Assembly: GCA_030765065.1 (NCBI GenBank)
Contig: CM060983.1
Span: 231,410,753 to 231,474,752 of the forward strand
Source of the DNA: Deroplatys truncata
Lineage: Eukaryota; Arthropoda; Insecta; Mantodea; Mantidae
Length of the DNA: 64,000 nucleotides
Direction of reading: 5' to 3'
This document shows, in pieces, positions 15,370 to 27,948 of the stretch; position 1 is the stretch's first letter, and each line of letters starts with the position of its first letter. A program made the position numbers and the translations under genes. The notes beneath the pieces are model-generated. The model did no database searches and was not told the DNA's origin. It saw nothing but the letters and a program-made list of their open reading frames with translations.

Positions 15370-17870
15370 CAGCACATAGTAATCACAGCTGAAAACATTC
15401 AGATAATCACACAACAGAATAATAGTTTCAATCCAATAATACATAAACATGCTTAACATATACTGGTATACATCCCCTGATTAAACAAGAAATTCAGCAC
15501 ATAGTAAATACAGCTGAAAACATTGAGATAATTACATACAGAACAATAGTTTCAATCCAATAATACATAAACATGGTTAACGCATATACTGGTATACATC
15601 CCCTGATTAAACAAGTATATCAGCACATAGTAAACGCAGCTGAAAACATTCAGATAATTACATACAGAACAATAGTTTCAATCCAATAAAACATAAACAA
15701 GCTTAACATGTATACCGGTATACATCCCCTGATTAAACAAGAATATCAGCACATAATAAACACTGCTAAAAACATTCAGATAATCACTTCACAATAGTTT
15801 CAATCCAATAATACATAAACAAGCTTAACATGTATACTGGTATACATCCCTTGGTTAAACAAGAATATCAGCACATAATAAACACTGCTAAAAACATTCA
15901 GATAATCACATATAGAACAATAGTATTAATCCAATAATACATAAACAAGCTTAACACGTATACTGGTATACATCCCCTTATTAAACAAGGATATAAAAAC
16001 ATAGCAAACACAGCTAAAAACATTCAGATAATCACAGACAGCACAATAGCTTCAATCCAATTATACATAGACATACTTAATACCTATACTGATATACATC
16101 CCCTGATTAAACAAGAATATCATCACATAGTAAACACAGCTAGAAACATTCAGATAATCACACGCAGATCAATAGTTTCAATCCAATAATACATAAACAA
16201 GCTTAACACGTATACTGGTATACATCCCCTTATTAAACAAGGATATAAACACATAGCAAACACAGCTAAAAACATTCAGATAATCACATATAGAACAATA
16301 GTATTGATCTTACAATACATAAACAAGCTTAACACGTATACTGGTATACATCCCCTGATTAAACAGGAATATCAACATATGGCAAACACAGCTAAAACAT
16401 TCAGATAATCACATATAGAACCATAGTATTAATCCTATAATACATAAACCAGCTTAACACGTATACGGGTATACATCCCCTGATTAAGCAAGAATATCAA
16501 CACATAGCAAACACAGCTAAAAACATTCAGATTATCACATATAGAACAATAGTATTAATCCAATAATACAAAAACAAGCTTAACACATATACTGGTATAC
16601 ACCACTGATTAAACAAGAATATCAGGCACATAGTAAACACAACTAAAAACATTCAGATAATCACACAAAGAACAATAGTATTAATCCAATAATACATAAA
16701 ACAGCTTAACACGTATACTGGTATACATACCCTGATGAAACAAAAATATCAACACAGCAAACATAGCTTAAAACATTAAGATAATCACATATAGATCAAT
16801 AGTATTAATCCAATAATACATAAACGTGCTTAATACAAATGGTGGTATACATCCCCTGATTAAACAAGAATATCAGCACACAGTAAACACAGCTGAAAAC
16901 ATTCAGATAATCACACAACAGAACAATAGTTTCAATCCAATAGTACATAAACATGCTTAACTCATATACTGGTATACATCCCCTGATTAAACAAGTATAT
17001 CAGCACATAGTAAACACAGCTGAAAACATTCAGATAATTACATACAGAACAAAAGTTTCAATCCAATAATACACAAAAGAGCTTAACATGTATACTGGTA
17101 TACATCCCCTGATTAAACAAGACTATCAGCACATAATAAACACTGCTATAAACATTCAGATAATCATCTAACAATAGGTTCAATCCAATAATACATAAAC
17201 AAGCTTAACACATACCGGTATAAACCCCTGATTAAACAAGAATATCAGCACATAGTAAACACAGCTAAAACATTCAGATAATTACATACAGAACAATAGT
17301 TTCAATACAATAACATTAAACATACTTAACACGTTACACTGGAATACATCCCCTGATTAATCAAGAATATCAGCACATAGTAAACACAGCTAGAAGCATT
17401 CAGATAATCACACACAGCACAATAGTTTCAATCCAATAATACATAAACAAGCTTAACACGTATACTGGTATACATCCCCTGATTAAACAAGAATATCAAC
17501 ACACAGCAAACACAGCTAAACGCATTCAGATAATCACATATGGAACAATAATATTAATCCAATAATACATAAACAAGCTTAACACATATACTGGTATACA
17601 TCCCCTGATTAGACAAGAATATCAACATATAGCAAACACAGCTAAAAACATTCAGATAATCACATTTAAAACAATAGTATTAATCCAATAATACATAAAC
17701 AAGCTTAACACATATACTGGTATACATCCACTGATTAAACAAGAATATCAACACATAGTAAACACAGCTAAAAACATTCAGATAATTATATACAGAACAA
17801 TAGTTTCATTACAATAACACATAAACATACTTAACGCGTATACTGGTATACATCCCCTGATTAAACGAGA
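15370..17870. repeat. Long-range satellite duplication, right copy
   Basis: Partner of the 12.0-14.0 kb block. The order of marker monomers is preserved, with about four monomers of net insertion relative to the left copy. Confidence 0.75.
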
Positions 17871-20800
17871 ATATCAGCACATAGTAAATACAGCGGGGAA
17901 CATTCAGATAATTACATACAGAACAATAGTTTCAATCCAATAATACATAAACATGCTTAACACATATACTGGTATGCATCCCCTGATTAAACAAAGATAT
18001 CAGCACATAAAAAACAGAGCTGAAAACATTCAGATAATCACACACAGAACAATAGTTTCAATCCAGTAATACATAAACAAGCTTTACATGTGTACTGGTA
18101 TACATCACCTGATTAAACAAGAATATCAACAAATAGCAAACACAGCTAAAACATTCAGATAATCACATATAGAACAATAGTATTAATCCAATAAAACATA
18201 AACAAGCTTAACACGTATACTGGTATACCTCCCCTTATTAGACAAGAATATCAACACACAGCAACCACAGCTAAAAACATTCAGATAATCACATATAGAA
18301 CAATAGTATTAATCCAATAATACATAAACAAGCTTAACATGTATACTGGTATACATCCCCTGATTAAACAAGAATATCAACACATAGAAAACACAGCCAA
18401 AACATTCAGATAATCACATGTAGAACAATAGTATTAATCCAATAATACATAAACAAGCTTAACACCTATACTGGTATACATTCACTGATTAAACATGAAT
18501 ATCAACATACAGCGAACACAGCTAAAGACATTCAGATAATCACATATAGAACAATAGTAATAATACAATAATACATAAACCAGCTTAACACGTATATGGG
18601 TATACATCCCCTGATTAAAAAGGAATATCAACACATAGCAAACACAGCTAAAAACATTCAGATAATCACATATAGAACAATAGTATTAATCCAATAATAC
18701 ATAAACAAGCTTAACACGCATACTGTTATACATCCCCTGATTAAACAAGAATATCAACACATAGCAAACACAGCTAAAAACATTCAGATAATCACATATA
18801 GAACAATAGTATTAATCCAATAATACATAAACAAGCTTAACACGCATACTGTTATACATCCCCGGATTAAACAAGAATTTCAACATATAGCAAACACAGC
18901 TAAAACATTCAGATAATCACATATAGAACAATAGTATTAATCCAATAATACATAAACAAGCTTAACACTTATATTGGTATAACCACTGATTAAACAGGAA
19001 TATCAGCACATAGTAAACACAGCTAAAAACATTCAGATAATCACCCACAGAACAATAGTTTCAATCCAATAACACATATACATGCTTAACACATACTGGT
19101 ATACGTCCCCTCATTAAACAAGAATATCAGCACATAGTAAACACAGCTAAAAACATTCAGATAATTACATACAGAACAATAGTTTCAATACAATAACACA
19201 TAAACATACTTAACACGTATCTGGTATACATCCCCTGATTAAACAAGAATATCAGCTTATAGTAAACACAGCAAAAATATTCAGATAATCACAGAACAAT
19301 AGTTTCAAACCAATAATACATAAACAAGCTTAACACATACTGGTATACATCCCCTGATTAAACAAGAATATCAGCACATAGTAAACACAGCTAAAAACAT
19401 TCAGATAACCACAAACAGTAGAATAGTTTCAATCCAATAATAAATATACTAGCTTAGCACGTATATAGGTATACGTCCCCTGATAGAGCAAGAATATCAG
19501 CACATAGTAAACACACCTAAAAACATTCAGATAATCACACACAGTACAATAGTTTCAATCCAATAATACATAAACAAGCTTAACACATATCCTGGTATAC
19601 GTCCCCTGATTAAACAAGAATATCAGCACATAGTAAACACATCTAAAAACATTCAGATAAGTATAAACAGAACAATAGTTTAGGTCCAATAATACATAAA
19701 CATGCTTAACACGTATACTGGTATACATCCCCTGATTGAACAAAAATATCAGCACATAGTAAACACAGCTGAAAACATTCAGATACTTACATACAGAACA
19801 ATAGTTTCAATCGAATAATACATAAACATGCTTAACACATATACTGGTATGCATCCCCTGATTAAACAAGGATATCAGCACATAAAAAACACAGCTGAAA
19901 ACATTCAGATTATCACATACAGAACAATAGTTTCAATCCAATAATACATAAACAAGCTTAACATGTGTACTGGTATACATCACCTGATTAAACAAGAATA
20001 TCAACACATAGCAAACACAGCTAAAACATTCAGATAATCACATATAGAACAATAGTATTTATCCAATAAAACATAAACAAGCTTAACACGTATACTGGTA
20101 TACCTCCCCTTATTAAACAAGAATATCAACAGACAGCAAACACAGCTAAAACATTCAGATAATCACATATAGAACAATAGTATTAATCCAATAATACATA
20201 AACAAGCTTAACACGTATACTGGTATACATCCCCTGATAAATCAAGAATATCAACATATAGCAAACACAGCTAAAAACATTCAGATAATCACATATAGAA
20301 CAATAGTATTAATCCAATAATAGATAAACCAGCTTAACAAGTATACGGGTATACATCCCCTGATTAAACAAGAATATCAACACATAGCAAACAAAGCTGA
20401 AAACATCAGATAATCACATATAGAACAATAGTATTAATCCAATAATACATAAACAAGCTTAACACACATACTGGTATACATCCACTGATTAAACAAGAAT
20501 ATCAGCACATGGTAAACACAGCTAAAAACATTCAGATAATCACCCAAAGAACAATAGTTTCAATCCAGTAACACATATACATGCTTAATACATACTGGTA
20601 TACATCCCCTGATTAAACAAGAATATCAGCACATAGTAAACACAGATAAAAACATTCTGATAATTACATACAGATCAATAGTTTCAATACAATAACACAT
20701 AAACATACTTAACACATACACTGGTATACATCCCCTGATTAAACAAGAATTTCAGCACATAGTAAACACAGCTAAAACATTCAGATAATCACATATAGAA

Positions 20801-21094
20801 CAATAGTATTAATCCAATAATACATAAACCAGCTTAACACATACTGGTATACATCCCCTGATTAAACAAGAATATCAGCACATAGTAAACACAGCTAAAA
20901 ACATTCAGATAATCACACACAGTACAATAGTTTCAATCCAATAATACATAAACAAGCTTAACACGTATCCTGGTATACGTCCCCTGATTAAACCGTATTT
21001 TATTCAGTTTTGTTAACGATTCCTGGGACCACCAGTAGTCGAACTCCCTGGCCTTAATTCCTCCTGGTGTTCATTTTCACTTACTCCTTCGGCT

Positions 21095-21480
21095 GTTGGA
21101 CGTCACCTTACCGGCCACATTTCGCAATGGGGAAACACGTTTTCCCCATGGCTCAAATCTGAGGCCAACGTCAATCTGATGTTGCTCTCCATGCCGAAGT
21201 CGACGACGCCAGCGTCTGTTATTTGCTTGGCCTTTTTATAAATTAAAGAGCGGTTTGGATATGCAGTTTTATCTACACTGGTGGTTCGAAAGACGCTCGG
21301 GTAGTAGGATATACTTTTATTCATGGCCACCACAGTTTAACTTTTCAGCTTATACCGCAGTGTTCGATTTTTACAGCTGAGCTTTTTGGCATTTACCAGG
21401 TTCTTTTGTACATCCAACGGCATTGCTTGCAGTAGTGGGTTATTTGCCCCGATTCACTGAGTGCCCCCTTCAAAGTATCA
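21095..21480 (+). pseudogene. LINE ORF2 fragment, RNase H domain
   Basis: A relic of the LINE family found throughout this window. Translation from about 21,268 gives IYTGGSK, where the family has YTDGSK (the catalytic Asp is replaced by Gly). It continues to SIFTAEL and a stop after QRHCLQ near 21,436. The bases upstream (21,095-21,265) match the stretch that precedes RNase H in the copy at 51,450-51,620. It lies just beyond the satellite edge and is upstream of, and separate from, the next copy. Bases 20,994-21,094 and 21,481-21,640 hold nothing else recognisable. Confidence 0.7.
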
Positions 21481-22203
21481 GGTCGCAGTTGCTGGCATAT
21501 TTTAGTGAAGTTTTAGTTATTTCGTTTTAAGCTGCGCAGCTCGTACCTTGTTTTCGCTTCTTTCTTTAGCTTTGCTTGGACCCTAATGACCACTGCAGTG
21601 CGCCATAAATCCCCACTATTACCAATGCTACTACTAGCACAACTACCAACAGGGATCTTTTCTATCTCCGTGATTGCTGTCCCACGGTTTTAGCGCAGCT
21701 TCCAACTTGTGTGCTCTCCGGAGGTCTCAAGCATGAAGGTCGAATGCACCCTCCTCACTACCCCTTTCATACGACACTACGTGCGGGACCGTTCTATTGC
21801 CATGTACACCCACGTAGCCCATGAGAGGCCGGGTCCCCTCGGGCAGTTCGACGGCACGCGTGGCTGGATTGATCGGGTTGACTCTACGTGTTACCGCTGT
21901 CTGGGGCCCGATGTTATCAACCAAAAGTCCCCTGAATCCGTACTGACTTCGTTGAGGCAGCGTGGCCTAAATTGGGCCCACTGGCGGTTATTCCGGTGGC
22001 ACGGGCATAAAGTCGGGCCTACCTGTGGTGAAAACGTATTAATTAGTGACAGTCGGAGGGCAACTCCTCTGAAGTATTCTTTGAATTCGGACCTGGAGCA
22101 TGTGCCCAGATCGGCACAGATCCGAAGGCTTAGGTATCATTTCTTCTACATCCCCCGAATGGCAGTCTGATGCCGACGGTTCCGGGAGGGGGACCTTCCC
22201 ATA

Positions 22204-23312
22204 ATGACACCTCTGCGCTCCAACATTTCAACTCCAGGTTTTTTTATGCAGCTAACACGTGACAGCAGAAATATGAAGCACCTCAGCCCCTTTTATATTC
22301 AACGGAAGCTTGTTAGAACCTGTGGTCCGATGAAGAATGCTACACGGCGTAGAGATGGCAACTTGCTCATTGAGATAGCACAAGACGCCCAGACCCCAAA
22401 CTGTTAAAAGTCAGTCTACTAGGTTCCTACCCGGTGTCCGTGGAGAAGCACAAAGCACTTAATAGCTGTCGTGGTGTGGTTACCACTTCGAGTTTGGACG
22501 GGCTCTCCGAGGACATCGTTAACTGTCTCTCAGACCAAGGCGTTAATACGGCGTAGAGGTTAATCGGGAGGAGGTGCAGCCAACAGTTTCCACTGCGCAC
22601 GACCTTTCTTACCTTTGAAAGAACCGTGCTACCGCCGTTCGTCTTGTGCGGATATGAGCGCACAGCTGTTCGCCCCTGTGTTCCTAACCCCATGCGTTGT
22701 TATCGCTGCCAGAAATTCGGACACACGCAACAACGTTGCACTGGCTCACCGGTTTGTCCTCGTGGAAGCGATACTCACGACGGTTCCATGTGTGCTCAGG
22801 ACCCCACCTATGTTAACTGTGGAGGTGCACGCCCGTCGAACTCCAGGGACTACTCACGCTTTTTAGAGGAACAGGCAATACAGGAGCTTCGAGTGAAGGA
22901 ACACCTGACCTTTCTTGAAGCGAGGAAGCGATATCAGGAACTCCACCCTACATCCTCCTTAAGGTATTCCTCTGCCGTCCACCTCGCTGTTCGGAAACAA
23001 GATGCCGTTGTGCAGACCTGTCCCGACTCGCCCTCTGAGGTTTCTGTTGGGGTCCAAACCGATATCTCTTCGGTATCTCTCTCCCTGGCTACTATTCGAA
23101 CAGTAGATGCTTCCACAACACCAGCCTCGGCCTCAGGTTCCACTACTGCCCTAGCTCTTGACCACTCCAGTCGCCATTCTCCTATTCGTCGTCCCACGGG
23201 TCGCTCCCGCTCTCGTTCCAGGACTCGCACCACCTGCTCCGATTCCGTTACCAGTGATGGTGGCACGGAGGGCTTCGAGAGGGTTGGGCACTCTCGAAAA
23301 AAAAGAAGCTGA
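22204..23312 (+). pseudogene. LINE copy A ORF1, gag-like zinc-knuckle protein
   Basis: A nucleic-acid-binding gag-like protein that would coat the element RNA. It is read in pieces. An N-terminal part (22,204-22,407) contains LSPFYIQRK and RRRDGNLLIE. After a frameshift come LNSCRGVVTTSSLDGLS and an in-frame stop near 22,550. The longest open stretch (22,626-23,312) then carries the knuckles. Knuckle 1, CYRCQKFGHTQQRC, is intact. Knuckle 2 (CPRGSDTHDGSMC) has lost its second Cys, and knuckle 3 has lost its His and last Cys. The family signature FLEEQAIQELRVKEHLTF follows. The tail is Ser/Arg-rich and ends in a basic stretch. It is a clear non-functional homologue of copy B ORF1. Confidence 0.85.
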
Positions 23313-23403
23313 AGCTCAACCGAGCCACGTCGGCTATTAAATAATCGATCAACTTTCTTTCCTACCACCACGCGCTTTTTCCCTGTTTCCAGGTTTCTGG
23401 TTT

Positions 23404-26083
23404 TCATTGTGCCCGTTCAGTGGAATAACCGTGGTCTCCGTGCACACCGAGCAGAATTGGACCTGCTATTGAAAACTCACCCCTGGTCACCTGTCTGCAG
23501 TAGAACAAAATTTCGACCTCAGAATACCTTTGCCATTCGTGGATATACTCCGGAGTGCTTCGATCTTGCTCCGGAGGTGGGTTCTCCTGCACACGGTGGT
23601 GTTATGGTTGATTGTGTGTCTTATTCCCGTGTTCCGCGTGCCACACCTCTACAATCTGTTGGGATACTCTTTTCTCTTCCTGAGTTTCATTTCTGTATCT
23701 GTAGCCTCTACGTTCCACCTTCTCTTGCACAAGATGACCCAGGCCGCCTGATCCTATAGCTCCCTGCGCTTTATTTATTCGTGAGAGATTACAATACCAC
23801 CATCCTCTGGGATTCCCATAGGGCGTGCACGAGGGGAGAGCTTTTGCCTGCATTTGTGGATTAACATCGCCTTTCTGTTCTGAGTACCGGCGAACCCGCT
23901 TTTCTCTCCTATTCAACCAGCACGTTTTGCCATCGGAATTTGAGTCTTTGCTCTGCACAGCTTGCTCGTCGTATGGAGTGGCATGTAATAGCTGATACAT
24001 ACTCTAGTGATCACTTTCCATACGTGACTACTCTCCTGTCTTCTTACGTCGGTTCCCCTGTCTTTCCTAAATGGCAGTTCAACAAAACCGACTGGGCGCC
24101 TTTTACCGTGTAGCCCGTTTTTCTCACTGCGAGTTTTCCACTGTGGACCTCATTTTAGAACACCTACGTGCTGTCATTTTAGCCGCTGCGAACGTTCCAT
24201 TCCCCGCAGTCTTTCCATCCCAGGCGTTTACCGATCCCCTGGTGGACGCCGTTCGTACACAACGCGGTGCTCTTCGGGTGTTTAGGCGTCACCCTACCCT
24301 TTATAACCTGGTGAATCATAAAGAATTACGCGCTAGGGCTCGCAGAATAATTCGCAACAGTAAGAAAGTCTGAGAGCGCTATTTAGCGGGTTTCAATAGC
24401 TCTACACCTACATCGGTCGTTTGGGACAAACTTAGGCGCGTGGCCGGCAAGACCCGTTCTTCTAACCCAGGTCTGCGGTTAGGCACTGCTACTACTTCCG
24501 AAGCACCTGCTGTTGCTGATACCCCCGGTAAGACCCTTGAAAGCATTTCCAGCTCTGTCCGTTATGACCTGGATTTTCTTCCACACAAGGTCGCGTTGGA
24601 AATTCATGCATTGTTCATTTCGCTCCAGCAACCACGAGAAGTATAATCGCCCCTTAACCTTCTGCGAACTAGAGCATGCTCTAGCAACTTCTAGGCATTT
24701 CGCTCATGGGCCTTATTCTGTACACTTTGTGTTTCTTCAAGATCTCTCGTCTGCTGGACAGCGCTTTCTCCTTCAGATTTACAACAGCAAATTTTACAAC
24801 TGGGAAAATGGAATACTTCCTGCAAATTGGCGAGCAGCCACCATCGTCCCAGTTTTGAAACCCGGGAAAGATCGCCAACTACCATCCAGCTATCGCCCAA
24901 TTTTCCTAACCAGTTGCGTTTGCAACGTTATGGAACGCATGATCAACGGGCGTTTGACCTGATGGTTTGAATCTCGGAACCTTCTGGCTAACGTGCAATG
25001 TGGATTTCGCCGGCACCGTTCTCCTGTGGATTATCTTGTCCATCTTTCGACCCACATTCTAAACGGGTGCCAGCCGGTGGCTGTGTTTTTTGAGTTGGAG
25101 AAAGCTTGTGACACTTGTTGGAGGCTTGGCATTTTTCGTACACTCCATCAGTGGGGTTTCCGTGGCCGTCTCCCTGTCTTCACGAGTTTATAAAGGACTG
25201 GGTGTTTCATGTGCGTGTGGGATGGGTTTTATCTTCAAGTTTTACCCAAGAGAACGGCGTGCCTCAAGGTTCGGTACTCAGCATCACACTGTTTCCTATG
25301 GCGATTAACCCTATTGTTGTCTGTGTTCCACCCGGAATTTTCTCTTCGCTTTTCGTTGACGATTTCGCCGTATACCTCATTTGTCGCTCCTGTATTTTGG
25401 AACTCCGACTGCAGCAATGCCATAACTCCCTTCACTCCTAGAACATGGCCAACGCGTTTCAATTTTCTGCCTATAAGACAGTTTGCGTTAACTTCTGTCG
25501 CCGAAGGGAGTTCCCTCCGCTTTCTCTCTGACTGGGTGCGGCAATCTTCCGCTTTTCAGACGAAACGAAGTTCCTCGCGTTAATCTTTGATAGGAAGTTG
25601 TGCTGGTCGACGCATATAACCTATTTGGAAGCGGATGTGAATATTCTCTTTCTATTTTATGTGCTTTAGATGGCACATCCGGGGGTGCAGATCGCACGGC
25701 TTTATCGATCACTTTCGCTCAAAGCTTGATTATGGGTGCATGGTGTTTTCCGCTGCGCGACCTTCCATCCTAGGTTGCTTCAACCCAGTTCACCAGCAGG
25801 TCCTTGGTCTAATAATTGTGCTTTTCGCAATAGCCCTGTTTTGAGTCTTTGTGCAGAAGCTGCAGAACCTCCGCTCTCTTATCGTCGTGACGTTCTATTG
25901 TGCAACTATGCTTGCCCGTTATCTTGTACGCCTCAACACCCGACTTATTCGTCATTCTTTGAGGACTCGCTGAATCGTCACTATGCGTCTCGACCCCTGG
26001 CCTTGTTTCCATCAGGGGTACGTTTCCGCCGGATACTTCGGAATTTGAGCATCACGTTGCCGACTCTACTTTCCAGGGGTCCC
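23404..26083 (+). pseudogene. LINE copy A ORF2, endonuclease and reverse transcriptase
   Basis: ORF2 remnant with many stops and frameshifts. The endonuclease starts near PVQWNNRG (23,412). The usual QETK catalytic Glu is absent (SRTK). The late SSDHFP motif is present near 24,005. RT blocks follow: LKPGKDRQLPSSYRPIFLTS (24,855-24,914), ENGVPQGSVLS (about 25,250) and the catalytic FVDD box at 25,351-25,362. The post-RT region continues to about 26,080 (DSLNRHYASR) and is then cut by copy B. The protein would nick DNA and reverse-transcribe the element RNA, but this copy cannot encode it intact. Confidence 0.85.
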
Positions 26084-26753
26084 CCCAGGGGCTCACTTTA
26101 TGTGAGTACGGGTTTGGCGTACCTGGGGTCCCGAGCCACCATATCACCCGCTCCATCCTCATCTACTGTGCCACCTCTATTTGTTTTTTTTGTTAATGAT
26201 CCTCTTCCTCTTCTAGGTTTATTCTCATTCTTAGTTTTTAAGGTCTTAGGTTTATTACTGCCTGTCTCACCAGCAGGGATCTTTACGGTCTCCGTGGTTC
26301 TTTCCCACGGTTTCAGCGTGGCTTCCGACATGTATGCTCTACGGAGGTCTTAGGCGCGAAGGTCGGGCGGACCGCTCGGACCACCCCTGTGTGTAATCTT
26401 AGGTTCGGAGCCCGTCCAGTGGTATGTACACCCACGTAGCTGTCTGGGGGCCCGACCTGTATTCTCCGGCACCGAGTGTCGCTGGACAAGCATCACGGGC
26501 CGGACGTGTTACCGCTGACGGAACCCCGGTGTAATCAACTACAAGTCTCCTGAATCCGTGTTTGTCTTGCTCGCAGCACGGCAGAGATTGGGGAGCCATG
26601 GGCGGGGTGTGTGTGGTGAATGGCTTACGCATACGCACCAGCAGTGGAGATTGGGGTAGCCTTTATGAAGTACGCCTTTAGATCGGTCTTGGGTTGGTTC
26701 CGTGAAGATATGATGTCTGTTTTCCTTAACCCCCGGATGGCAGGCTCACGCCA

Positions 26754-27936
26754 ATGGTTCCGGATGGGGATCTATTCATCATGTATCCGCGCAAAATCCT
26801 TTTCATCGACATTTTTATTGTGACCTTAGCAAGTGATGGTAAACCGTTTAAGGACCTTAGCCCTTTTTACAACAAACGTGAAGTGGATCGAATCTATGGC
26901 CAGGTAAGGAAGGCGACGCGACTTCGAGACGGTACGTTGTTGATAGAGACGAATAATGCCGAGCAGTCGCAGAAACTGTTGAAGGCGAGTTTGTTGGGCT
27001 CCTATCTCATCCGGGTAGCCCCACACATATCGCTAAACTCTTGTAGGGGGATTGTCACCACCTCCAGTCTGGACGATCTTTCCAACGAGGAAATAGTCAC
27101 TTGCCTCTCGGATCAACGTGTATGTCAGGCGTACCGGTTATCTCGCAAACAGGATGGTCAAGAATACCCGTTACGCACCGTGTTTCTCACCTTCAAAGGT
27201 ACCGTGTTACCGGAGTTTACTTTTTGTGGCTACGAACGTGCCGCCGTACGCCCATTTATCCCGAATTCCATGCGCTGTTTTCGGTGCCATAGGTTCGGGC
27301 ATACTACTCGCTCGTGTAACCATCCTGCTGTTTGTGAACGGTGTAGCCTACCTGCCCATGACGGCGCGGGCTGTAATCGAGACCCTAGTTGTTTTAACTG
27401 TGGAGGGTGTCACCCGTTTAGCTCGCGAGAGTGTTCGAGGTTTTTGGACGAAAAGTGTATACAGGAGCTGCGCGTTAAGGAACGCCTCACCTTTCCTGAA
27501 GCACGGCGGCGCTTTGCGCAAGTTCAACCTGCATCCACCACTGGTTATTCATCCGCCGTCGGCCGCTCCCCGGTTGCCACTGTTGGCTCACCACTCACGC
27601 CCGTTGTCCATGCTTCGACACAAACCGAGTTTCCAGCGAGTACTCCATCATTTCGAGTTGACTGCGGCACAGTCTTGGTCTTCAGCCGTGTCGCCACCAG
27701 CCTCCAAGCCGTCTACCAGTGCTCGCCCATCAGCGTCATCTGCTGAGGGTGCTCGTTCTCGACCTCTACATAGACCGAGTACTCGCACTTCCTCTGTGAA
27801 GTTTCGGTCCCGCTCAACGAGCCGCAGGGGCTCTTCCGGTTCACGGGCATCGGAAGGTTCGCCAGAGGATGGAGATTTTACTGTAGAGGGTCCGAAATCC
27901 GTCAAGGTGAGGAAGAAACTTAAGCGAACCCCTTAA
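26754..27936 (+). pseudogene. LINE copy B ORF1, gag-like protein with three CCHC knuckles
   Basis: The best-preserved ORF1 in the window: open from 26,754 to 27,746, with one frameshift near 27,660 that moves the true C-terminus to the frame ending at 27,936. Order: an N-terminal part with TRLRDGTLLIE and LNSCRGIVTTSSL, then knuckles CFRCHRFGHTTRSC, CERCSLPAHDGAGC and CFNCGGCHPFSSREC (about residues 176-240), then CIQELRVKERLTFPEARRRF, then a Ser/Arg-rich low-complexity tail ending in VKVRKKLKRTP. Knuckles of this spacing bind RNA. ORF2 begins 12 bases after the stop. Confidence 0.88.
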
Positions 27937-27948
27937 CCTTTTCTTACA

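Larger units (their letters stand above)
1..20993. repeat. 126-bp tandem satellite array
   Basis: The whole stretch is head-to-tail monomers of close to 126 bp. The word AAACATTCAG recurs at 1, 127 and 253 and so on to the end. Each monomer carries CAATAATACATAAAC, usually a HindIII site (AAGCTT), the dyad GTATACTGGTATAC, a C-rich step CATCCCCTGATTAAAC and an AGAATATCA block. Spacing varies by a few bases through small indels. The sequence is very AT-rich and no gene is seen. The array is open at the left edge, so its true size is unknown. Its position is consistent with centromeric, pericentromeric or other heterochromatin, but nothing in the sequence proves that. Confidence 0.97.
21640..26083 (+). 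mobile_element. LINE copy A (gag-like ORF1 plus EN-RT ORF2), decayed
   Basis: A nearly complete but inactivated non-LTR retrotransposon. The 5' untranslated region (21,640-22,200) matches that of copy B, for example at ACAGGGATCTTTTC and CTCCGGAGGTCT. It is followed by ORF1 and ORF2 remnants on the same strand. RNase H and the 3' end are missing: the sequence switches at 26,084 to the 5' end of copy B. The family combines CCHC knuckles, an AP-type endonuclease, an RT and an RNase H domain, and has a (TCA)n tail in other copies. This fits the Jockey/I/Loa group, but I cannot fix the clade. Confidence 0.85.

Noticed and set aside
8319-20000. Minus-strand open frames of 60-95 codons with a 42-residue period (NQGMYTSI...VYVLLD) in the satellite.
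   Set aside because: 126 is divisible by three, so any stop-poor frame repeats itself as a periodic peptide. Frames are broken at random in most monomers, there is no start context, and variation is not codon-structured.
1-20993. CRISPR-like array.
   Set aside because: Repeats are contiguous 126-bp monomers without unique spacers, and the context is eukaryotic.
1-20993. Known CENP-B box in the satellite.
   Set aside because: No match to the TTCG...CGGG pattern was found in the monomers; the array is too AT-rich for it.
22934-23407. A 157-codon minus-strand open frame opposite LINE ORF1.
   Set aside because: It mirrors the Ser/Arg-rich coding tail of ORF1 on the other strand.
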